Assembly: GCA_900550465.1 (NCBI GenBank)
Contig: URSC01000002.1
Span: 151,627 to 215,626 of the forward strand
Direction: 5' to 3'
DNA from: an uncultured Alistipes sp.
GTDB lineage: Bacteria; Bacteroidota; Bacteroidia; Bacteroidales; UBA932
Length of the DNA: 64,000 nucleotides
The number at the start of each line of letters is the position of its first letter. Position 1 is the stretch's first letter. Below are positions 8,774 through 15,540 of this stretch, in pieces. A program made the position numbers and the translations under genes. The notes under the pieces were generated by a model, which was not told where the DNA came from, ran no database searches, and saw only the letters and a list, made by a program, of their open reading frames with translations.

Positions 8774-11749
8774 TTAGAAGTTGTATTTAAGACCGATGAT
8801 ATAGGTGCGGGGACGGGGATAGAGGTTGTTGTCAATGCCTCCGAACACCTCAGGGTCGATACCCGAATATTTGGTGAAGGTCGCTACGTTCTGGACTGTT
8901 CCGAAGAGGTTGAGATTGCCGCCCTTACCCAGATCGAAGAGATAACTGAGGGTGATACGGTCAATCTTGAAGAAGGAGCCGTCCTCAACCCAGTAATCTG
9001 ACAGGTAGGCTGCATTGGTGAATCCCCAGCTTGAGGCATCAGCCATACAGTTGCGCACGAAACCGTTGGTCCACAGGTCAGAAAGGAGGGACAGACGGGA
9101 GGCGTTGTTGTTGTACACCATGTTGCCGAGGTTACCGTGTCCGGCGATGGCCAGAGTCAGGTTCTTCCAGGATACCGAGGTGTTGAAACCGATGGTCCAT
9201 ACGGGGTTGGCCTGACCGAGATAGTAGAGGTCGTCGGCGTCGATGACACCGTCACCGTTCTGGTCCACGTATGCACCGGGGATGGGAGCACCCTGCTCGT
9301 CATATACCTGCTGATATACATAGAAGGTGTTGGCAGGATATCCCACCATGTGTCTCTGAATGGTGTTGCCGACACCGCCGCTGATACCGCCGGTGGCTAC
9401 TCCGGTGTAACCATCACCGTCGTTGGTGGTCAGCTTGGTGATGCGGTTGTGGTTGTAGGCGAAGTTGGCGCCGATGGTCCAGTTCCAGTTCTGGGTCTGG
9501 ACAGGGATACCGGTAATCTCGAACTCGACTCCCTTGTTGACCAGGGAACCGATGTTGGCGAAGAGGTAGTTGATCAGGTTGGCACCGGCTGCTACGGGTG
9601 TGTAGTTGAGCAGGTCGGTGGTCTCCCTGTAGTAAACGTCCAGGGTACCGAACAGTCTGTCATTCAGGAAACCGTAGTCGATACCGATGTTGTAGGTGGT
9701 GGTGGTCTCCCACTTCAGGTCGGCGTTGTAACCGTTAGGAGTGATAGGCACGATTACCTGTCCGTTGAACATATAGTAGCTGCCGATCAGGTTGGTTTGG
9801 TATGTAGGTATGGACTGGTAAACGTCACCTATGTCCTGCTGGCCTGTCTGGCCCCAGCTCAGACGGAGCTTGAGGTCGGATACTGCCTTGGAGTCCTTCA
9901 GGAAGCTCTCGCCCTTGATGTTCCATCCGAAGGCTACGGAAGGGAAGAAACCCCACTTGTTGTTGGTGAAGCGGGAGGTACCGTCCCAGCGGACTGTGGC
10001 TGTCAGCATGTAGCGGTTGTCGTAGTTGTAGTTGGCACGGCCGAAGAAGGATACGAGGTAGTACTCGCTCTTGTTGTGGAACTCTGAGAGAGTGGCCTGG
10101 CTGCCTGCTACAGGATCCGGCTGGGTAAGAGACTGGCTGTTGCTCTCAGTGTAGAAGTGCTGCCAGGAGTAACCGGCCATGACACCGAAGCTGTGCTTGT
10201 TTATCTCCTTGGTATAGTCGGCGTAGGCCTCGAGGGTCATGTCGCGCTTGGTCTGGTCGTAGGGGTTGTAGAGACCGCGGCCGGCCTGGGTCTGGTTGTG
10301 ATAGGACTGCTCGGCGCCGTAGGGCACGGTTACAGTTCCGTTGGAGTGAGAGTAGTCCATACCAAGGTTGAGGTTCAGCCTCAGGTCCTCTAAGCCGTGA
10401 ATCTTATAATCGAACTGGGCGTTGCCGATGAAACGGGAAGCCTTAGACACGTCATTGCGCTGCATGAGAGCAGCCAGAGGGTTGATAGTGGACTGGGTGT
10501 TGGGCTCGAATTTACCGTTCACCATCTCTCCCCACATCTGATATCCGTCCAGACCGTGCTCGCTGTATACAGGCTGGGTAGGGTCGTACTCGATGGCTGC
10601 GGAGATGGCTCCGGTGTTGGCGAAACGGTTGTTCTGGAACATTCCCTTACCGTTGAGGGAGATGGTCAGATGGTCGTCGAAGAAAGTAGGAGTCAGGTTC
10701 AGGGCTACGGTACCTCTCTCCATGCTGGAGGTCTTCAGGGTACCTTTCTCGTTTAGATAGCCTCCGGACACGCGGTAGGGCATGTAGCCGGCCTCGCCGA
10801 ACTTGAAGTTGCCGGAGAGGCTGACATTGGCCTCATGGCTCATGCCGAGCTGATAGATGGCTCTCTGCCAGTCGGTGTTGGCGTCACCGAGCGCGAGGTA
10901 TCCCTCAGATGTCTCGCTGCCGGTATAGGCCAGCATCGCAGCCCTCACCTCGTCACCTGTCATCACATCCAGATATTTGGCGTTCTGGGAGATGGAGAGA
11001 GTATAGTCGGCACTTACGTGAGGTATGGCCGAGTCGTACTTGCTGCCCTTCTTGGTGGTGATGATGATCACGCCGTTGGATGCACGCGAACCGTAGATAG
11101 CGGTTGCGGAGGCGTCCTTGAGTACGGTGAATGTCTCGATATCGCTCGGGTTGATGGAGGAGAGCTGGTCAGCCACGCCGCTGATACCCTCGTTGGTGAT
11201 AGGCAGACCGTCGATCACGATCAGAGGGGAGTTCTGGGCGTTCAGGGACGAACCGCCGCGGATACGGATGGTGGAACCGGAACCGGGGGCACCGTCGCCT
11301 TCTGTAATAACGACACCGGCCGACTTACCTTTCAGCATCTCGGTAGGTGAGGTAACCGCACCCTTGTTGAGCTGGTCAGCGCGGACTGTGGCCACCGATC
11401 CGGTAAGGTCTTCCTTCTTGACCGTACCGTAACCGATGACCACTACCTCTTCGAGCATCTCCGTGTCATCCTCGAGGGTGATGATGGGAGGCACCTGGTC
11501 GGCCTGGAATACGAGTGTCTTGTAGCCGATGAGCGAGATTTCGATCATCGAGGAAGCAGAGGGTACGGTAAGTGTGAAGTTACCGTCCATGTCTGATTCC
11601 GTTCCATTGAGGGTCCCCTGTTCGAGGACTGCAGCTCCGATTACCGGTCCTACCGCATCGACGATCCGGCCTTTCACAGTGTACTGTGCGAAGGCGCTCG
11701 TCAGTGAGAGGAGTGTAATCGAGATCAACGCTGTCATCAATCTTTTCAT
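8774..11749 (-). CDS. susC: SusC-like TonB-dependent outer-membrane transporter
   Basis: Beta-barrel porin that imports oligosaccharides with energy from TonB-ExbBD. The 991 residues start with a signal peptide (cleavage near SAFA-QY), then a carboxypeptidase-regulatory-like beta domain (about residues 22-95), the short TonB-box-like stretch VVVIGYGTVKKEDLTGS, a plug domain (about 115-225, containing TIRIRGGSSLNAQNSPLIVI) and a large barrel ending in the aromatic residue of IIGLKYNF. It pairs with susD immediately downstream. Specificity for alpha-glucan is inferred from the flanking GH13 and GH97 enzymes. Confidence 0.97.
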   Translation of the reverse strand: MKRLMTALISITLLSLTSAFAQYTVKGRIVDAVGPVIGAAVLEQGTLNGTESDMDGNFTLTVPSASSMIEISLIGYKTLVFQADQVPPIITLEDDTEMLEEVVVIGYGTVKKEDLTGSVATVRADQLNKGAVTSPTEMLKGKSAGVVITEGDGAPGSGSTIRIRGGSSLNAQNSPLIVIDGLPITNEGISGVADQLSSINPSDIETFTVLKDASATAIYGSRASNGVIIITTKKGSKYDSAIPHVSADYTLSISQNAKYLDVMTGDEVRAAMLAYTGSETSEGYLALGDANTDWQRAIYQLGMSHEANVSLSGNFKFGEAGYMPYRVSGGYLNEKGTLKTSSMERGTVALNLTPTFFDDHLTISLNGKGMFQNNRFANTGAISAAIEYDPTQPVYSEHGLDGYQMWGEMVNGKFEPNTQSTINPLAALMQRNDVSKASRFIGNAQFDYKIHGLEDLRLNLNLGMDYSHSNGTVTVPYGAEQSYHNQTQAGRGLYNPYDQTKRDMTLEAYADYTKEINKHSFGVMAGYSWQHFYTESNSQSLTQPDPVAGSQATLSEFHNKSEYYLVSFFGRANYNYDNRYMLTATVRWDGTSRFTNNKWGFFPSVAFGWNIKGESFLKDSKAVSDLKLRLSWGQTGQQDIGDVYQSIPTYQTNLIGSYYMFNGQVIVPITPNGYNADLKWETTTTYNIGIDYGFLNDRLFGTLDVYYRETTDLLNYTPVAAGANLINYLFANIGSLVNKGVEFEITGIPVQTQNWNWTIGANFAYNHNRITKLTTNDGDGYTGVATGGISGGVGNTIQRHMVGYPANTFYVYQQVYDEQGAPIPGAYVDQNGDGVIDADDLYYLGQANPVWTIGFNTSVSWKNLTLAIAGHGNLGNMVYNNNASRLSLLSDLWTNGFVRNCMADASSWGFTNAAYLSDYWVEDGSFFKIDRITLSYLFDLGKGGNLNLFGTVQNVATFTKYSGIDPEVFGGIDNNLYPRPRTYIIGLKYNF

Positions 11750-11790
11750 ACGTTAACTGTTAATTGATTGTACTTAAAATGAGTTTGTTG

Positions 11791-13122
11791 TTATTTCTTA
11801 CGGAAAAGCCGCAGCTGCACCGGGTCGTCCTTGTCCTCCACGAAGATGACGGAGACCGCCGCTATCAGGAGGCACAGGCCCGAGAACACCATGGCGTAGA
11901 TAGTGTGACCGCCGTACACATGGTTGACCATGAAGCCTCCGAGGAGGCCGTTGCATACCTGCGGTATAGTGATGAAGAAGTTGAAGATACCCATGAAGAC
12001 TCCCATCTTGGCGGGAGGCAGCGAGCCGGCGAGGATAGAGTAAGGCATGGCCAGGATGCTGCCCCAGGCAATGCCGACACCTATCATGGATATGATCAGG
12101 AGGTTCGGGTTCTTGAAGATGAAGAAGGAGGCGAAACCGAGGGCTCCCATCAGCAGGGAGACGGAATGGGTGGCCTTACGGCCTATCCTGGAGGCTATCC
12201 AGGGCAGGAGGAAGGCGTAAACTGCGGCCACACCATTATATATACCCTGCAGGACGCCGACCCAGTCACCGGCATTGCCGAACTCGACCGAGGTACGGTC
12301 CAGCGTGTTGTAGCAGTGCTCGGCCACGGCGGGAGTCATGTACACCCACATGGAGAAGAGGGCGAACCAGGAGAAGAACTGGACCACGCCGAGCTGCACC
12401 ATGGTCCTGGGCATGCGGCCGAAGTCCTTGAATATCTCCAGGAAACCTCCGTCCTTCTCTTTCTTCTTCCCGGGCTCGGGAGGATACTCGGAGGTACTGA
12501 TGACGGTCCAGAGCACGCAGAGCAGTAGGACTGCGGCGCCGATATAGAAGGCCGTGCGCACGTTGGGGGCGACGCCGCCTACTTCGGCCGGGGTGTTGGA
12601 CATACCGAACCAGTTGGTCAGCACATAAGGAAGTACGGCACCGACGACAGCGCCGATACCGATGAGGGATGTCTGCATCGAGAAGCCGAGGGTCCTCTGT
12701 TCGGAGGGCAGTTTGTCGGCGACCAGGGCCCTGAAAGGCTCCATGGCCACGTTGATCGACGCATCCATAATCATGAGGATTCCGGCGCCTATCAGCAGAG
12801 GGGAGAGGAAGCCGGCAAGGGAGGGGGAGTTGGGCATCAGGAACAGCATCAGGGAGGCCAGGATGGCTCCGGTCAGGAAGTAGGGACGTCTCCTGCCGAG
12901 CCGGCACCAGGTGCGGTCGCTGTAGTGTCCTATGATGGGCTGGACGATCATGCCCGTGAGGGGCGCCGCCAGCCAGAAATACGACAGATGGGCCACATCA
13001 GCTCCGAATGACTGCAGGATCCTGCTGACGTTGGCGTTCTGCAGCGCCAGGCCGAACTGAATCCCGAGAAACCCGAAACTCATGTTGAAAATCTGCATGA
13101 ATGTCATTCTCTTCTTTTCCAT
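11791..13122 (-). CDS. MFS sugar transporter (GPH type, probable maltose/maltodextrin)
   Basis: Inner-membrane permease with about 12 membrane segments over 443 residues. The N-terminal half contains the sugar:cation symporter signature region PIIGHYSDRTWCRLGRRRPYF, a variant of the MFS loop 2-3 motif common in glycoside-pentoside-hexuronide and sucrose/maltose carriers. It is the first gene of the glucan locus, 41 bases before susC, so it probably moves the glucose or maltose released in the periplasm into the cytoplasm. It is transcribed away from the LytTR regulator gene, with a minus-strand -7 element at 13152-13159. Confidence 0.88.
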   Translation of the reverse strand: MEKKRMTFMQIFNMSFGFLGIQFGLALQNANVSRILQSFGADVAHLSYFWLAAPLTGMIVQPIIGHYSDRTWCRLGRRRPYFLTGAILASLMLFLMPNSPSLAGFLSPLLIGAGILMIMDASINVAMEPFRALVADKLPSEQRTLGFSMQTSLIGIGAVVGAVLPYVLTNWFGMSNTPAEVGGVAPNVRTAFYIGAAVLLLCVLWTVISTSEYPPEPGKKKEKDGGFLEIFKDFGRMPRTMVQLGVVQFFSWFALFSMWVYMTPAVAEHCYNTLDRTSVEFGNAGDWVGVLQGIYNGVAAVYAFLLPWIASRIGRKATHSVSLLMGALGFASFFIFKNPNLLIISMIGVGIAWGSILAMPYSILAGSLPPAKMGVFMGIFNFFITIPQVCNGLLGGFMVNHVYGGHTIYAMVFSGLCLLIAAVSVIFVEDKDDPVQLRLFRKK

Positions 13123-13151
13123 GGAAGTCTGTCTGCGGTTTTAAGCAGTGC

Positions 13152-13159
13152 CAAAATTA
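13152..13159 (-). promoter_or_regulatory. Candidate -7 element for the MFS-sus operon
   Basis: Minus-strand TAATTTTG matches TAnnTTTG 29 bases before the ATG at 13122. No good -33 TTTG is seen at 19-21 bases, which could mean that an activator is needed. Confidence 0.4.
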
Positions 13160-13240
13160 GATTAACCGCACCTATTAAACATTATAGTTTCCGACGGACT
13201 GCGGGAAAATAGCGACGAACTGTAACATTTTTTTAACAAA

Positions 13241-13271
13241 TTGGAAATATCCGTCATCTTTCTTAACTTTG
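13241..13271 (+). promoter_or_regulatory. Promoter of the LytTR regulator gene
   Basis: TTG (13241-13243), 20 bases, then TAACTTTG (13264-13271), a close match to the Bacteroides -33/-7 consensus. Only 8 bases separate the last G from the ATG at 13280, so the transcript should have almost no leader. Confidence 0.75.
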
Positions 13272-13279
13272 CATCCGCT

Positions 13280-14029
13280 ATGAAAGTCCTGATAATAGAA
13301 GACGAGATACCCGCCCAGCAGATACTCCTCAGGCTCCTGGGCCGATACTTCCCCGACTTCACCATCATGGGGATACTGGACTCGGTGGACACCGCCGTAA
13401 ACTTTCTCAGGCACCAGACTCCGGACCTTATATTCATGGACGTGGAGCTCTCCGACGGCAGGAGCTTCGAGATATTCCGGCAGGTGGACATCACCTGTCC
13501 GGTCATAGTGACCACCGCCTACACAGACTACGCCCTGGACGCATTCCGGAACAAGTGCATCGACTACCTGATGAAACCGATAGAGGACGGTGCCTTCAGG
13601 GAATCGGTAGACCGGTGCATGCAGTTATGCGGGGTAACTGCCGCGCCGAAAACCGCGCCCGACGTAACCGCCTACGTGAAGCCCGTCCATAAGCACCACT
13701 TTACCATTAAGTTAGGAAGCCAGATACTGGTTATTGACGTAAACGACATAGCCTATTTCTACTCCAACGAGAAGTCCACCTGGCTGGTCACCCGCGACGG
13801 CAAGCAGTACATGACCGACGACTCGCTCACGGCCATAGAGAACGAGGTGGACCCGGCCAGATTCTACAAGATATCCCGGAAATGCCTGGTGGGCCTCTCC
13901 TCCATCTACACTATCTCGAAATATTTCAACTCCAGGCTGAAAGTCACCCTCTCCCCGAAGAACATCGAGCCGGTGATCGTCCCCCGCGACCGCGTCCAGT
14001 CCTTCATGGAATGGCTGGAGGGCGCGTAG
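13280..14029 (+). CDS. LytTR-family response regulator
   Basis: Cytoplasmic two-component response regulator of 249 residues. The receiver domain (about 1-120) has the acidic pair in IIEDE, the phospho-acceptor D54 in LIFMDVELSDG, and the conserved Thr and Lys in VTTAYTDYAL and CIDYLMKPIE. A LytTR DNA-binding domain follows at about 145-245 (FTIKLGSQILVIDVNDIAYF and later FYKISRKCLVGLSSI). The start at 13280 begins exactly at the receiver domain and fits the promoter just upstream; a longer in-frame reading from 13241 would overlap that promoter. It is divergent from the MFS-sus operon and convergent with a LytS-type kinase 6 bases away. Regulation of the glucan locus is inferred from position. 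Confidence 0.92.
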   Translation: MKVLIIEDEIPAQQILLRLLGRYFPDFTIMGILDSVDTAVNFLRHQTPDLIFMDVELSDGRSFEIFRQVDITCPVIVTTAYTDYALDAFRNKCIDYLMKPIEDGAFRESVDRCMQLCGVTAAPKTAPDVTAYVKPVHKHHFTIKLGSQILVIDVNDIAYFYSNEKSTWLVTRDGKQYMTDDSLTAIENEVDPARFYKISRKCLVGLSSIYTISKYFNSRLKVTLSPKNIEPVIVPRDRVQSFMEWLEGA

Positions 14030-14035
14030 GCCGGG

Positions 14036-15100
14036 CTACTGGATAAGAGGAATGCGCACGATGAATTCCGAGTCCGTCTTTTCGGTCACCACCCTGCGGT
14101 TGAAGAGTATCTCGTACTGACGGCTGATGTTCTGCAGGCCGGTGCCGGTGGAGACGCCCGGCTCAGTCTTCTTGGGATTGAGGTTGTTGCGGACGACGAT
14201 ATGACGCATCCCGACGCCTATGGAGATGTGCAGGGCGCTGGAAGAGTTGACCACGTTGTGCTTGACGGCATTCTCCACCATCACCTGCAGGGTGCAGGGA
14301 ATGATCCTGGCGCCGTGATACTTGTCCGGAATGTCTATCTCAGTGACGAAACTCTCCCCGAACCTCTCCCGCAGCAGGTCGCAGTACTTGCTCACGAACT
14401 CCAGCTCCTCCTCCAGCATCACCAGAGTATGCTTCTCCAACTTCAGGAAATAGCGGTACACTCCCGCCAGCTTCCCCGCATAATCACTGGCCCTGTCGGC
14501 GTCCTCATGTATCAGGTACTGCAGGACTGTCAGGCAGTTGAAGAGAAAATGGGGGTTGGTCTCACTCTTGAGCAGCTGGTACTGGTAGTTGGCCCTGGCC
14601 CGCTGCTCGGCCTCCGCGGCGACGGCCTTGCGGTTCGTCCAGCGGTAATAGAAAATAAGGTCGGTGATGAGTATCGCGACGGCGTTGAACACCAGGTTGC
14701 TCACGTATGTGAAGAGAAAGAGCCGGCTGAAGAACTTGCTTCCGTCCACTACCTGCGGGTACTGCCATATCCGGATCAGCAGGGAAGTCAGGAAGGCCAT
14801 CAGGGCGATGGCGCCCACCTCCACCAGAGACCGGACTATGGTCCTGCCGCTTCCGTACGGGAAGAAGCGCACCAGCAGCACGACGATGAGGATGTCTCCG
14901 AGGATGGCCCCGAAGGTCAGGGAATAGTTGGACAGCGTCTGAAAGAGGAAATCTCCGAAATACAGGCCGAAACTCTCGTAGAACAGAGGCATGGCCCTCT
15001 CGATCAGTATCCTTGCGAACAGGACAATGATGATGATGACCATCAGGTCGACGGTCGAGACCTGGCTGCGCCCTCCCCTATTGCTGCTTTCCTCCGACAT
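14036..15100 (-). CDS. LytS-type sensor histidine kinase
   Basis: Membrane histidine kinase of the His_kinase (LytS/YehU) group, 354 residues. About four hydrophobic segments occupy residues 17-150 with no extracellular sensor domain of note. The dimerisation and phospho-acceptor motif SETNPHFLFNCL has the His at residue 184. The ATPase domain shows QVMVENAVKHN (N box) and STGTGLQNI (G box). Such kinases pair with LytTR regulators, and the regulator lies convergently 6 bases from its stop, so the two probably form one system despite separate transcripts. Its start overlaps the end of the upstream small membrane-protein gene by 23 bases, indicating coupling. Confidence 0.92.
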   Translation of the reverse strand: MSEESSNRGGRSQVSTVDLMVIIIIVLFARILIERAMPLFYESFGLYFGDFLFQTLSNYSLTFGAILGDILIVVLLVRFFPYGSGRTIVRSLVEVGAIALMAFLTSLLIRIWQYPQVVDGSKFFSRLFLFTYVSNLVFNAVAILITDLIFYYRWTNRKAVAAEAEQRARANYQYQLLKSETNPHFLFNCLTVLQYLIHEDADRASDYAGKLAGVYRYFLKLEKHTLVMLEEELEFVSKYCDLLRERFGESFVTEIDIPDKYHGARIIPCTLQVMVENAVKHNVVNSSSALHISIGVGMRHIVVRNNLNPKKTEPGVSTGTGLQNISRQYEILFNRRVVTEKTDSEFIVRIPLIQ

Positions 15101-15479
15101 GCCAGTCCCTGCGTACTAAGAGGACGATCACCAGTCCCAGAAGCCCGGTGGTGACCATCGTGACTATGACATTGATCCACACTCCCCAGGAAGGCACCAG
15201 CTTCTCCAGCAGCCCGGCGCCCTCGGTCCCGATGTAGAAACCGGCGAAGCACGAGAGGAATGCCAGCCCCAGGAAGACGTCGAAAGAAGCCCTGTAGAAC
15301 TTGATAAGGGCGAAGACCATGCCTATGGTCAGGCAGGTGAGGAAGATGCCGTCACCTATCTTGGTGTCGTGAAGTGCCAGACAGACAATCGCGTGGGCGA
15401 GGACGAAAATCAGAACTATGACATTGGCCCTGAGCACGTCGCTCCTCGCATCGCCCGTTCTTGAGAAAAACCGCTTCAT
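15078..15479 (-). CDS. Small multipass membrane protein upstream of the histidine kinase
   Basis: 133 residues with about four hydrophobic segments (VIVLIFVLAHAIVCLAL, IFLTCLTIGMVFALI, VFLGLAFLSCFAGFYIG, VIVTMVTTGLLGLVIVLLV). The start at 15479 was preferred because it gives a basic MKRFFSRTGD head; an in-frame ATG at 15518 overlaps the divergent malQ -7 element. It overlaps the kinase gene by 23 bases, so the two are likely translated together and this protein may be an accessory of the kinase. No family was recognised. Confidence 0.75.
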   Translation of the reverse strand: MKRFFSRTGDARSDVLRANVIVLIFVLAHAIVCLALHDTKIGDGIFLTCLTIGMVFALIKFYRASFDVFLGLAFLSCFAGFYIGTEGAGLLEKLVPSWGVWINVIVTMVTTGLLGLVIVLLVRRDWHVGGKQQ

Positions 15480-15494
15480 AGTCACATGATATTT

Positions 15495-15525
15495 CTGTAA
15501 AATTAACGATTTTTCCATACATTTG
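15495..15525 (+). promoter_or_regulatory. Candidate promoter of malQ
   Basis: TACATTTG (15518-15525) matches the -7 consensus. A weak -33 CTG lies at 15495-15497 with 20 bases between. The ATG is 16 bases after the last G, so the leader is very short. Confidence 0.5.
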
Positions 15526-15528
15526 CAA
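15498..15528 (-). promoter_or_regulatory. Candidate promoter for the membrane protein-kinase pair
   Basis: Minus-strand TTG (15528-15526), 20 bases, then TAATTTTA (15505-15498), one base off TAnnTTTG. It interleaves with the plus-strand malQ promoter. Confidence 0.4.
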
Positions 15529-15540
15529 AAATTCTGAACG

